Part shown: in pieces, positions 52,419 through 61,046 of the stretch
Layout: the number at the start of each line of letters is the position of its first letter
Position numbering within the stretch: the stretch's first letter is position 1
NCBI GenBank assembly: GCA_963711035.1
Contig: CAVQCN010000003.1
Coordinates: forward strand, 186,001-250,000
From: WHTK01 sp963711035
GTDB taxonomy: Bacteria > Chloroflexota > Dehalococcoidia > DSTF01 > WHTK01
Direction: 5' to 3'
Length of the DNA: 64,000 nt
Position numbers and translations under genes: made by a program
Notes under the pieces: model-generated
The model's input: only the letters and a program-made list of their open reading frames with translations
Databases searched by the model: none
What the model was told of the DNA's origin: nothing

Positions 52419-53015
52419 CTATTGCAGCGACCGCGCCATCTTGAGCACGGTGTCGCGCTCTTGCGGTGGTCCGTATACCTGCAGCTCGTAGAAGAGGTCG
52501 TTCTGTTCCCAGAAGAGGTGGTACAGCGCCTTCGATGAGCCGTCGTAGACCTCGATCAATGTAGCGGGGACGTTGGTGAAGAGGGTGAGCGACACGTGGG
52601 ACGCGCCCGACGGGTCTGGGGAAACGGGCGGCGCGGATTGCGACTGCCGGACGGTCATATCGTACGGGCCGGAGAAGACGAGCTCGGAGCTCTGGCGGCC
52701 GGTCGTGCCGGTCACCGACTGGCTCGTCAGATGTTCGGTGTTGGGCAGATAGCAGGGGTAGACCAGCGTAAAGTCGGTAGAAGACCTCGCCTGGGCGAGC
52801 AGGTTCGCTTCGTCGCTGCCGGGAACCGGAGTGGGGCAGCCGACGGTCGGCGCCGCGCCGCTACAGGTCGCGAAGCCCAGCACTACGAGGGCTACGGCAA
52901 TGCCGCCGCCCGCGTAAACGGCCAGTTGACGCAGCCTAGACGCCAGCGTAGCTGTGCAGTCCCGAGAACACGAAGTTGACGGCGAAGTACGTGAAGAGTA
53001 CGGCGCCGAAGCCAA
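52419..53015 (-). CDS. Small anchored extracytoplasmic protein of unknown function
   Basis: Last gene of the CcsB operon, not recognised. The supported part begins near LRQLAVYAGGGIAVALVVLGF (a membrane anchor) and continues as about 150 residues with a beta-rich domain (STDFTLVYPCYLPNTEHL, HVSLTLFTNVPATLIEVYDGS). No good start codon was found: TTG 53015 overlaps ccsB by 80 bases, and GTG 52883 would cut the anchor. The frame is open much further upstream but only inside ccsB. Likely exposed outside the membrane. Confidence 0.55.
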   Translation of the reverse strand: MASAPYSSRTSPSTSCSRDCTATLASRLRQLAVYAGGGIAVALVVLGFATCSGAAPTVGCPTPVPGSDEANLLAQARSSTDFTLVYPCYLPNTEHLTSQSVTGTTGRQSSELVFSGPYDMTVRQSQSAPPVSPDPSGASHVSLTLFTNVPATLIEVYDGSSKALYHLFWEQNDLFYELQVYGPPQERDTVLKMARSLQ

Positions 53016-53826
53016 GAATGAGCAGCCAGGCGGCGCGCTTGCCCTCCCAGCCTCGCAGGCCGCGCGCGTGCAGGTAGCCTGCATAGATCAGCCAGGTGAA
53101 CAGCGCCGAAGTCTCCTTGGGGTCCCAGCCCCAGTAACGGCCCCAGGCCGAGTTGGCCCAGTAGGCGCCGAGGGCAATGCCCAGGGTGAGCAGCGGGAAG
53201 CCGACCAGCACCGACCAGTAGGCGATGTCGCCCAGCGCCTCGGAGTCGGGGAGGCGGGCAAAGCGGCGGCCGGAGCCGTCCGCCTGCACCATGTACAGCA
53301 CCGACGCGCCGAACGACATCGAGAGGGCGCTGTAGGCCAGGATCATGGTCGTGACGTGGATACCGAGGATGCGATTGGCCTGCAGGGCCGGCACCAGCGG
53401 CTCAATCTGGGACGGGAAGAAGGCGAGCGCAATGGCGCCCAGCGTCACCGACGCGGGCAGCATGACGACGCCTAGCGTCCGCTCCTTGAACGCCTGCTCG
53501 AAGACGGCGGTGAAGAGGACGATGCCCCAGCTCAGCGCCGTCGTGTACTCCCACAGGTTGCCGACTGGCGGCCGGCCGACGGCAATCCCGCGCGCCACAA
53601 CCGCCAGGGTCAGGAAGACGAGGGCCAGGTAGAGGGCAAATCGGCCAAGCGTGGCGGCCCCGCTGGGCAGACTGACCGAGACCGGGAAGCTGATCGTACC
53701 GGCGTCCGTGGCGGCCTGGCGGTAGGTGGTCCAGCTGCCGATCGCGGATAGCACGTAGGCGGCAGCGGCGATAACGGTGATGACGAATCCGGTGAGGAAG
53801 GAGTAATAGGCTACCTGTTCGATGAC
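52936..53826 (-). CDS. ccsB: Cytochrome c assembly protein (CcsA/CcsB, ResC-like)
   Basis: About 296 residues, eight helices. The tryptophan-rich WGWDPKETSALFTWLIYAGYLH haem-handling motif and the flanking histidines (GIHVTTMILAYSALS; GYLHARG) identify the system II haem lyase/transporter. It delivers haem for c-type cytochrome maturation outside the membrane. The start is unclear: similarity begins at IEQVAYYSFLTGF (about 53823), just inside the end of the PIG-L gene, but no ATG/GTG/TTG lies there, so a rare start or a small sequence error is possible. No ResB/CcsB partner is adjacent. Confidence 0.85.
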   Translation of the reverse strand, partial: VIEQVAYYSFLTGFVITVIAAAAYVLSAIGSWTTYRQAATDAGTISFPVSVSLPSGAATLGRFALYLALVFLTLAVVARGIAVGRPPVGNLWEYTTALSWGIVLFTAVFEQAFKERTLGVVMLPASVTLGAIALAFFPSQIEPLVPALQANRILGIHVTTMILAYSALSMSFGASVLYMVQADGSGRRFARLPDSEALGDIAYWSVLVGFPLLTLGIALGAYWANSAWGRYWGWDPKETSALFTWLIYAGYLHARGLRGWEGKRAAWLLILGFGAVLFTYFAVNFVFSGLHSYAGV

Positions 53827-54677
53827 TCTGCCCCCGCAGGAGCCGTCTGGCCCGCTGCGGCAGCCTGCTGATCGCGTTGCTGCTGCGGCCGGCCGATGTG
53901 TACCCGCTTGAAGCTCTCGAACATGCCCTGGCGGCCCTGACGTTGGGCGCGCTCGCGCATGTTCTTCAGCATCTCGTCGCGGTCGTGCGTCGACACCTGG
54001 CTCCTGTGACATAGCATAGCGTCAACCTTCTTTTCCAAGAAAGCGCCGATGTCGACGAAGTAGTCAGGTTGGTCTGCGCCGGCCAGCAGCATCTCGTTGA
54101 CACGATGCTCTTCCAGGCCCGCTGCGGCGTGTTCCGGGTAGTAGAGATGGTCGCGCGTCGCCGGGTAGACGGCGTCTCGCACGGCAATGCCGATGTTGCG
54201 GTGGTCGATGTGGTTGAAGCTGGTGCGGAAGCCGTCCCAGGTCAGCACCACGTCCGGCTTGTACTGCCGGAATAGCTTCACGATCTCGCCGCGCAGCTCC
54301 GGTGTCGGGTAGACGTAGCCGTCCGGATAGCCGAGGAAGATGACGTCCTTGACGCCGAGGACGCGGGCCGCGTCTCGCTGCTCCTCCTCGCGCATCGCCG
54401 CCAGCTCCTGGCCGGTGAGGTCCTTGTCGTGCGTGCCCTTGTCGCCGCTGGTGGCGAGGACGTAGTAGACGGTCCAGCCGTCGGCGCACCACTTGGCGAT
54501 GCTGCCGGCGGAGCCGAAGTCGATGTCGTCCGGATGGGCCATTATCGCCATCATGGTCAGCGGGCCGTCGGCGCCGAGCGGCGGCAGGTTCTCGGTCTGC
54601 TCGCCGCCGCCAAAGGGGCCAATCGAGGCGGGATGCTTGCCATTCTTCAGGCGGCCGGAAAAGAACCAGGAAATCAT
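53811..54677 (-). CDS. PIG-L-family N-acetylglucosaminyl deacetylase
   Basis: 288 residues. Zinc motif AHPDDIDF near residue 47 and the downstream histidine pair FNHIDHRN, as in MshB, BshB and GlcNAc-PI deacetylase. The first 40 residues are a non-conserved leader; TAGGAGCG precedes ATG 54677 and supports that start. It follows the MshA-like glycosyltransferase by 10 bases, so it probably deacetylates the product of that enzyme. The last 16 bases overlap the region where ccsB begins. Confidence 0.92.
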   Translation of the reverse strand: MISWFFSGRLKNGKHPASIGPFGGGEQTENLPPLGADGPLTMMAIMAHPDDIDFGSAGSIAKWCADGWTVYYVLATSGDKGTHDKDLTGQELAAMREEEQRDAARVLGVKDVIFLGYPDGYVYPTPELRGEIVKLFRQYKPDVVLTWDGFRTSFNHIDHRNIGIAVRDAVYPATRDHLYYPEHAAAGLEEHRVNEMLLAGADQPDYFVDIGAFLEKKVDAMLCHRSQVSTHDRDEMLKNMRERAQRQGRQGMFESFKRVHIGRPQQQRDQQAAAAGQTAPAGAESSNR

Positions 54678-54687
54678 GGGAACGCTC

Positions 54688-55932
54688 CTATAGCCCGGCG
54701 GCGCTGCCGGCCAGCAGGTGGCCGCGTGGGTTGGTCAGGCTTTCGTACACGTCCAGCACGCCCGCGGCGACGTTCTCCCAGCGATAGCGGCTTACCGCTT
54801 CGCGAGCCGCTTCGCCCAGGCTGCGTCGCAGGGGCTCGTTGTCCAGCAGCAGCTCGATGCGCTCGGCGAAGGGCTCGGGGCAGAGCCAGGGCACCAGGTA
54901 CCCCGTCTCGCCGTCGCGCACGGTGCCGGTCAGGCCGCCGACGCGTGACGCCACGACCGGGACGCCGCTCGCCATCGCTTCGACGGCGACCAGCCCGAAG
55001 CTCTCGTAATGCGACGGCACGACGCACAGGTCCGCGGCGTTGTAGTACAGCGGCAACTCCTCGTGGTCGACGGCGTCGACGAAGCGCACACGCGGCGCGA
55101 TGCCGCGCTGTTGGGCCAGCTCGTGCAGCTTGTTCACCTGGTGGCCGGACGATTCGTCGCCGCCCACGATGACGACCTGGCACTCGACGTCGCTGTCCAG
55201 CATCGCCACGGCGTTGATCAGGATGTCTATGCCCTTGAGCGGCTCTACGCGGCCGACGAAGAGGATGATGGGCTCGTCGGTGAGGCCCAGCGCGGCGCGC
55301 GCCGCCGCCTTGTCCTCGGGACGGAAGCGCTCGAGGTCGACGCCGAGAGGGATGACGCTGACTTTGCCCGGATCGGCGGCGTAGAGCTGCCGGATCGAGT
55401 TGCGCTCCTGCTCCGTGGCGCAGATGACGCGGTCGACGCCGCGGATGATCTCCGCCTCGGCCTCGATGCGCAGGTCGGTCTCGTGCTGGCCGGGATCGGC
55501 GCGGTTTTTGATCTCGCCCAGGGTGTGGAACATGGCAACGTGCGGCACGCCCCAGGCCTGCTTCAGCTCCTGACCGACGAGGCCGGAGAGCCAGTAATGG
55601 CTGTGAATCAGGTCGTAGTGTGCGCCGTCGCGTCCGGCGAATTCGATCAGTGACTCGGTGAAGGCGGGCAGATACTTCAGCAGGCTTTCAGGCGCCAGAT
55701 AGCGGGCCGGTCCCGCCTTGAGGTGGATGGCGCGGAGGCCGGGCTCGATTTCGGTGACCTCGGGCAGGTCACGGGCGGCGGCGCGACTGAAGATGTCGAC
55801 GCTGCAACCGCGGCGGATGAGCTGCCGTGCCAGCTCGAGGACGTAGACGTTGAGGCCGCCTGCTTTGTGACCGCCTGGGCGGGCAAGGGGCGAAGTATGG
55901 ACGCTGAGGACGGCGACGCGCAGAGGCGGCAC
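54688..55932 (-). CDS. Family 4 glycosyltransferase, MshA-like
   Basis: 414 residues. Pattern of the MshA/sucrose-phosphate-synthase-like GT4 group: GGHKAGGLNVYVLELARQL, YDLIHSHYWLSGLVG, FVGRVEPLKGIDILI and ESFGLVAVE (E-x7-E). MshA adds GlcNAc to inositol 3-phosphate in mycothiol synthesis and BshA adds it to malate in bacillithiol synthesis. The next gene is a PIG-L deacetylase, the partner enzyme in both routes. The acceptor here is unknown. One base separates it from the upstream acetyltransferase stop. Confidence 0.9.
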   Translation of the reverse strand: MPPLRVAVLSVHTSPLARPGGHKAGGLNVYVLELARQLIRRGCSVDIFSRAAARDLPEVTEIEPGLRAIHLKAGPARYLAPESLLKYLPAFTESLIEFAGRDGAHYDLIHSHYWLSGLVGQELKQAWGVPHVAMFHTLGEIKNRADPGQHETDLRIEAEAEIIRGVDRVICATEQERNSIRQLYAADPGKVSVIPLGVDLERFRPEDKAAARAALGLTDEPIILFVGRVEPLKGIDILINAVAMLDSDVECQVVIVGGDESSGHQVNKLHELAQQRGIAPRVRFVDAVDHEELPLYYNAADLCVVPSHYESFGLVAVEAMASGVPVVASRVGGLTGTVRDGETGYLVPWLCPEPFAERIELLLDNEPLRRSLGEAAREAVSRYRWENVAAGVLDVYESLTNPRGHLLAGSAAGL

Positions 55933-55933
55933 C

Positions 55934-56905
55934 CTAGCGCCTCACCGTCAGCTGGTAGATCTCCTGGTTGACGGCGCCCAGGTCGTACTTGTACGACTCG
56001 TCGCCGCGCAGGAAGTCGACGCCGGTCTTGCCGTTCTCGATCGCCCACTGCAGCACAAGCGCCTTGGACACGAGGCCGACGGCAAGCGAGGAAAACTCCG
56101 GGTCGTAGCCCGAGTTGTACAGGTAGATGTGGCTGCCGGCATCGAATCCCAGGACACAGGCGGCGGGCCGCTTGTTGACGTAGAGCATGAACAGGCGGAT
56201 AAGGTCGGCGGCGGCCAGGGCGGAGGCCATGCGGCGGAAGAAGGTGGCCATCTCCGGCGTCATGAACTCGGTCTTGTCCATGCGGCTGCGCGTGTGCAGG
56301 TCGAAGAACGTCTCGATGCCATCTGACACCGCTTGCTGCTCGCGGAGCACGTCGAACGTGACCTCGGCGCCGCTCTCGAACAGACGGCGGATCTTGCGGC
56401 GCAGTTCGTGGCGGTCCTTCTTGTTGAGCGTGGCCAGGTACTCGTCCCAGCTGCCCGGCAGGTCGACGCGCGGCGAGACCGCTTCGAGCTCCTCGTGCAC
56501 GGCGTAGCCGGCCTCCCGCGCCAACGTGGTAATCGCATCGCGCGTGGCGGACGAAGCGCGCAGGCCCCAGAGGTCGAGCAGTGACCAGTCCTCGTCCCGG
56601 ATCTGCTGCCAGAGGTCGGCGTAAGCGGCGGATTCGGTCTCCGGGGCAACGAGGAAGTCCATGAAGTCGCAGATCGAGCTGTCGCCGACGAAGGTGAGCC
56701 GCTCTTCGATCCGCATCAGGGGCGCGAAGCCACGATAGCCGTCGCTGCCCGAATGCAACAGCAGCGGCTCGCAGTGGTCGCCGAACTCGGAGAGCCAGGT
56801 CTGCAGCCAGACCGGATGGACAAAGATCAGTTTTTCGGCGTGCTCAGCCATGAGGCTCTCGAGACCTGAATTGAAGCTGGGGACGCTGGTTTCGGCTTCC
56901 TGCAC
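55934..56905 (-). CDS. GNAT/FemAB-like acyltransferase (BioF2-like)
   Basis: About 323 residues from GTG 56905; the frame is open to 57037 but the extra part looks non-coding and overlaps the GGDEF gene. The domain pattern is that of the CelD/BioF2 group: KLIFVHPVWLQTWLSEFG, DEYLATLNKKDRHELRRKIRRL, RPAACVLGFDAGSHIYLYNSGYDPEFSS and DFLRGDESYKYDLGA. These proteins transfer acyl or aminoacyl groups to sugars or lipids. First gene of the operon with the glycosyltransferase and deacetylase. Confidence 0.85.
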   Translation of the reverse strand: MQEAETSVPSFNSGLESLMAEHAEKLIFVHPVWLQTWLSEFGDHCEPLLLHSGSDGYRGFAPLMRIEERLTFVGDSSICDFMDFLVAPETESAAYADLWQQIRDEDWSLLDLWGLRASSATRDAITTLAREAGYAVHEELEAVSPRVDLPGSWDEYLATLNKKDRHELRRKIRRLFESGAEVTFDVLREQQAVSDGIETFFDLHTRSRMDKTEFMTPEMATFFRRMASALAAADLIRLFMLYVNKRPAACVLGFDAGSHIYLYNSGYDPEFSSLAVGLVSKALVLQWAIENGKTGVDFLRGDESYKYDLGAVNQEIYQLTVRR

Positions 56906-56996
56906 GCTTGCCTTTTTCTTGCGCTCGAAGTTATCACCGTGGCTACTTCGCCAGTATACAGGCGTGGTGGCGGTGTGTTGCAGGGGCCGCGTCGCT

Positions 56997-58916
56997 TCAG
57001 GCCGAAAGTTTGGAGAGTTGATCCTGGCCTTCGCCATTGGACAGCTTGAGCTGTGGTTTGCCCAACAGGTAGCCCTGGACGCCCTGGATGTTGAATGGGC
57101 CGGCGCGGCCGTTGATCTCCCGAACCAGGCGCAGCATTGCCATCGTCTCGATGCCTTCGGCGATGACGAAGGCGCCCGCTTCCGAAGCGAAGACGACGAT
57201 GGCGAGCATGACCGCGCGCCCCGCCACGTCTTTGAGGGCGCCGTGCATGACGCTCTGGTCGACCTTCACGTAGTCGACTTCAATCTGACGGAGCATCTCC
57301 AGCCCGGAGTTGCCGGAGCCGACGTCGTCCAGGGCGATACGGAAGCCTCGCTCGCGCAGCAGCTTGGCCTCGCGGGCGAGGATGTCGATGGGCGCCGTCG
57401 AGCGTTCCGTGATCTCGAAGCAGATGCGGTCCGGGCGCAGACCGGCTGCCACCACGCGCTGGTACAGGGCTTCGGCAGAGAATTCGGCGTGTTCTAGCGT
57501 GCGGGGCGCCAGGTTTACAAACAGCAGATGGCGCGGTGGCACCTCGTGGGCGCGTCTGAGCGTCTCGGTCAGGCAAATCTCATCCAGGTCCTGGCCACGC
57601 CCGAGGCGCTCCGCGATCGTGAAGGCCTCGTGCGGATCGCTGAGTTCGAAGCCGGGCGGAATGCGGGCCAGCGCCTCGTAGCCGACGATATTCGTGCAGG
57701 CGGAGTCCCAGACGGGCTGGAAGGCAATGTCGATGTCCTGCGCGCGGATCAGGTCGCGCAGCGCGTTGATCTTCGACTGCGTGACGATGCCCTGCTCGCT
57801 CGTGTCGCCGGAGAACTCGGCCACGGCGTTGCGCCCGCGGCGCTTGGCGGTGTACAGCGTTGCGTCGGCCTTCTCGCGCAGGATTTCGACGTCGTCACCC
57901 GGCTCCAGTTCCGCGATGCCGATGCTCACGGTCGTGAGCTTCTCCGCCACGGTCTGGCGCAGGTGCTCCATGCGTATCCTGGCGTCGTGCTGGTTGACAC
58001 CCGGCAGGATGACGGCGAACTCGTCGCCGCCGATGCGGAACAGGTGGTCCTGACGCGCGGCGTTCTGGCGCAGCAGGTTGGTCAGCTCAACCAGGAACTG
58101 GTCGCCGCGAGCGTGGCCGCCGGAGTCGTTGACCTCCTTGAAGTCGTCTATGTCGATGAGGGCCAGGGATAAATGCCTGGCCGCGGCGAGGGCAACGGTA
58201 ACCTGCATCTCCAGCTCTTCCTGGAAGGCGCGGTGGTTACCCAGGCCGGTCAGTCCATCAGCCAGGGCGGCGCGCTCAAGCTGCATCATTTGCAGCTGAC
58301 TGAGCGCCTCGCGCCGTTCGAAGCGGCGCACCATCTGCAGCAGGAGCAGCATCATCGGCAGACCCAGCGCGAAGCCGGCGAGGCCGAGGAGGAGCCGCGT
58401 ACGTTGTGCGCTGCGGTACGAGTCGACGATGGTCGTGGCCTGCTGCTGATGCTCCATCTGGGGAGCGTCGAGCTGGTTCTTGACGTCCTCGATGATCTGG
58501 GCAGGCGGTAGATCGTTGCCGGTGAAGGGAACCCCCATCTGCGCCTGATCGAAGGCGGTGGTCATCTGCTGCACCTGCGACCCGTACTCGGCGAAGATGC
58601 GCGCGATGAGGATGCGGTCCTCAGCGCTGCCGTTGATCTGAATGTAGGCCAGAGCATCTGCCGTGTGCAGGAGCGCATCGTCGAAAGCCGTGCGGTCGGC
58701 CTCGTTTGGGGAATCCATGAAGCTCGTGGCGCGTACCTGCGCCTCGGTGATGCTCTGCAGGGCGCTCTCGTAGGCGCTGCTGATCTGCGTGGTGCGCACC
58801 ACGTCGTCAAGCGCGCGATTGCTCTGCTGCAGCGACCAGGCGCCCATACCAATAAGCCCGGCGAGCAGGGCAGTGAAGACGAAAATCGATAGCTTGACTA
58901 CCGTGCGTGGCTGCAG
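56997..58916 (-). CDS. Membrane GGDEF-EAL protein (c-di-GMP synthase/phosphodiesterase)
   Basis: 639 residues if started at CTG 58916. Two helices (about 5-25 and 174-194) flank an extracytoplasmic sensor of about 150 residues. The GGDEF motif is intact (RIGGDEF, 296-300) with no evident RxxD inhibitory site; the EAL domain has GYEALAR (EAL at 414-416) and DDVGSG. Both domains therefore look catalytically competent. ATG 58847 would remove most of helix 1; CTG 58916 has GGGAGG 7 bases upstream and is the only start that restores it. It lies 71 bases after thrC. Confidence 0.9.
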   Translation of the reverse strand: MQPRTVVKLSIFVFTALLAGLIGMGAWSLQQSNRALDDVVRTTQISSAYESALQSITEAQVRATSFMDSPNEADRTAFDDALLHTADALAYIQINGSAEDRILIARIFAEYGSQVQQMTTAFDQAQMGVPFTGNDLPPAQIIEDVKNQLDAPQMEHQQQATTIVDSYRSAQRTRLLLGLAGFALGLPMMLLLLQMVRRFERREALSQLQMMQLERAALADGLTGLGNHRAFQEELEMQVTVALAAARHLSLALIDIDDFKEVNDSGGHARGDQFLVELTNLLRQNAARQDHLFRIGGDEFAVILPGVNQHDARIRMEHLRQTVAEKLTTVSIGIAELEPGDDVEILREKADATLYTAKRRGRNAVAEFSGDTSEQGIVTQSKINALRDLIRAQDIDIAFQPVWDSACTNIVGYEALARIPPGFELSDPHEAFTIAERLGRGQDLDEICLTETLRRAHEVPPRHLLFVNLAPRTLEHAEFSAEALYQRVVAAGLRPDRICFEITERSTAPIDILAREAKLLRERGFRIALDDVGSGNSGLEMLRQIEVDYVKVDQSVMHGALKDVAGRAVMLAIVVFASEAGAFVIAEGIETMAMLRLVREINGRAGPFNIQGVQGYLLGKPQLKLSNGEGQDQLSKLSA

Positions 58917-58987
58917 GGCGTCGCCTCCCAGGGCCTCATGAAGTCCCTAGGGAAATAATCGGTGAAATGGGGGTGGTCTTGAGTTTT

Positions 58988-60061
58988 CTAGTAGCCTATC
59001 GCCCGCTCGATGTCGGCCAGGATCGGCGCGACTTCAGTCTCATTGGCCTGGAAGATTTTGGCGGTCTCCGGGTCCTTCAGACCGTTGCCGGTGATGACGC
59101 ACACGCATGCCTTACCCGCGAGACTCGTCGTCGAGGCGAGCTTGATCAAGCCGGCGACGCTGGCCGCGGACGCAGGCTCACAGAACACGCCCTCTTCGCG
59201 CGCCAGGCGCTGGTACGCGGCGATGATCTCGTCGTCCGTGACGCTGTCGATCTGGCCCCCGGACTCGTCGCGGGCTGCGAGAGCGCCGCGCCAACTCGCC
59301 GGATTGCCGATGCGGATGGCGGAAGCAATCGTCTGTGGGTCTTCGACGATCTCGCCTCGCACGATGGGTGCCGCACCGGCCGCCTGGAAGCCCATCATGT
59401 GCGGCAGGACGCCGGACAGACCTTCTGACGCGTATTCCTTGAACCCGGCCCAGTAGGCTGTGATGTTGCCGGCGTTGCCGACCGGGATGAACAGGTACTC
59501 TGGCGCCTCGCCGAGGGCGTCGACGATCTCGAATGCGGCCGTCTTCTGCCCGGCGATGCGATGCGGGTTGACCGAGTTGACCAACGACACGGGATGCTTG
59601 CTGCAGAACTCGCGCGCCAGGCGCAGCGCGTCGTCGAAGGTGCCATCGATGGCGACGACGTTGGCTCCGTAGGCCACGCTCTGCGCCAGCTTGCCTGGAG
59701 CGATGCGCCCCTTGGGCAGGAAGACGAAGCTCTGCAGCCCGCACGATGCCGCGTATGCGGCGGCCGAGGCGCTTGTGTTGCCCGTGGACGCGCAGAGAAC
59801 GGCGCGAGCGTTCTCCTCCATCGCCTTGGCTACGGCAACGACCATGCCCCGGTCTTTGAACGAGCCGGTGGGGTTGCAGCTTTCGAGCTTGAAGTACAGC
59901 TCCTCGATGCCTAACGAGGGGCCGATGCGCCGCGAGCGCACCAGCGGCGTGCTGCCCTCGCCCAGGTCGACGAGCGGCGTCTTCTCCGAGACCGGCAGGA
60001 ACGCGGCGTAGCGCGCCAGGACGCCAGGGCGAGGGTTATTCGTCGAGGAAGTTGATGGCAC
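58988..60061 (-). CDS. thrC: Threonine synthase
   Basis: Converts O-phosphohomoserine to threonine, PLP-dependent. About 357 residues. PLP lysine K69 in GSFKDRG; STGNTSASAAAYA and IPVGNAGNITAYW are the phosphate and cofactor loops. The start overlaps the coiled-coil gene by 26 bases (GTG 60061), and conserved sequence begins only near residue 13 (GVLARYAAFLPVSEKTPLV). It is the third gene of the hom-coiled-coil-thrC unit. Confidence 0.95.
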   Translation of the reverse strand: MPSTSSTNNPRPGVLARYAAFLPVSEKTPLVDLGEGSTPLVRSRRIGPSLGIEELYFKLESCNPTGSFKDRGMVVAVAKAMEENARAVLCASTGNTSASAAAYAASCGLQSFVFLPKGRIAPGKLAQSVAYGANVVAIDGTFDDALRLAREFCSKHPVSLVNSVNPHRIAGQKTAAFEIVDALGEAPEYLFIPVGNAGNITAYWAGFKEYASEGLSGVLPHMMGFQAAGAAPIVRGEIVEDPQTIASAIRIGNPASWRGALAARDESGGQIDSVTDDEIIAAYQRLAREEGVFCEPASAASVAGLIKLASTTSLAGKACVCVITGNGLKDPETAKIFQANETEVAPILADIERAIGY

Positions 60062-61046
60062 GGCCGCGTATGTCCCGAATTTCTTTCTCTAGGCCACCGA
60101 TCTCGCGCTTGCGTATATCGGCGGCCAAATCGTTGAGTCCCTGCAGGTAGTTCGTGAGGGTTTCGCGGTCGGACCGCAGGCGCTCTTTGAGCTGGCGCAG
60201 CTCCTCCTGGTAACCGGTCATGCGCGCCTCGATGAGGGAGGTGCGCTCGGCCTGGTCCGTGATGAAGCTCTCGACCTGCTCCATCTCCTGGGTCAGCTCG
60301 TTGAGCCGCTCGTTGTGACGGGTGCGCTCCGCCTGCACCAGCTCCAGCCGGTCGTCGATGCGGTTGATGCGATTTGTCTCGGTGCGCATCGCTTCGATGT
60401 CGTTTTCGAGGCGCCGCAGCGTCTCGAAGGCGGTGTTGATGCGCTCGTGGTGGCCTGTGTCTTCGCGTTCGAGGTTGTCCAGGAAGCCCGTGAGACGTTG
60501 GATTTCGCCGTCGATGCGGCTGATCGCCGTCGTCGTGCGGGAGCGAAGGCTCTCGGCATCGAGCTGGTTCGCCTCCAGCGTCTCGATACGCTGAGCCAAC
60601 TGTGAGACGAGCTCCAGATTGCGGCGGTTCATCTCCTCGACGCCTGAGAAGCGCTCGACCCAACTGTCGAGCAAGCGCTCCTGCTCGCCGAAGCGCCTGC
60701 CGATCTCGTTGCGGTCCTGGCGCACCCGCTCCGCCTCGGCGAGGACGAACCGTTCCATCTCCTCACGGCTCTGGTTCAGCAGGCGGATGTCGTCCTGCGT
60801 GCGCACAATCTGCTCACGGGAGGTGCTGGCATCGCTCTGGAGGTGAGCTAGAGCGTTGTCCAGGCCGGCGAACTGATCGAGATCGGTTCGGACCTGCTGT
60901 GCTTTGTCGGAAGCGTCGGCAGCCAGCGCCCGGCTTTGCTCGGCAGCCTGCTGCGCCAGCGCGACGCGGCTCTTGATCTCGGCGAGCTCGCTATGTACCC
61001 AGCCTAGCGAGTCGCTGACGATCGGGATTTCGCGGCGTGTCGTCAT
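60036..61046 (-). CDS. Coiled-coil protein of unknown function within the hom-thrC operon
   Basis: 336 residues, almost entirely alpha-helical. Heptad-rich segments run from about residue 15 to 320 (AEIKSRVALAQQAAEQSRAL, LDNLEREDTGHHERINTAF, TRHNERLNELTQEMEQVESF), broken near 120 and 250. No catalytic motif, signal peptide or membrane segment. Its start overlaps the hom stop by 4 bases and its end overlaps thrC by 26 bases, so translation is coupled to both. Function unknown; a scaffold or filament role is only a guess. Chromosome-partition proteins share such composition. Confidence 0.75.
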   Translation of the reverse strand: MTTRREIPIVSDSLGWVHSELAEIKSRVALAQQAAEQSRALAADASDKAQQVRTDLDQFAGLDNALAHLQSDASTSREQIVRTQDDIRLLNQSREEMERFVLAEAERVRQDRNEIGRRFGEQERLLDSWVERFSGVEEMNRRNLELVSQLAQRIETLEANQLDAESLRSRTTTAISRIDGEIQRLTGFLDNLEREDTGHHERINTAFETLRRLENDIEAMRTETNRINRIDDRLELVQAERTRHNERLNELTQEMEQVESFITDQAERTSLIEARMTGYQEELRQLKERLRSDRETLTNYLQGLNDLAADIRKREIGGLEKEIRDIRGRAINFLDE

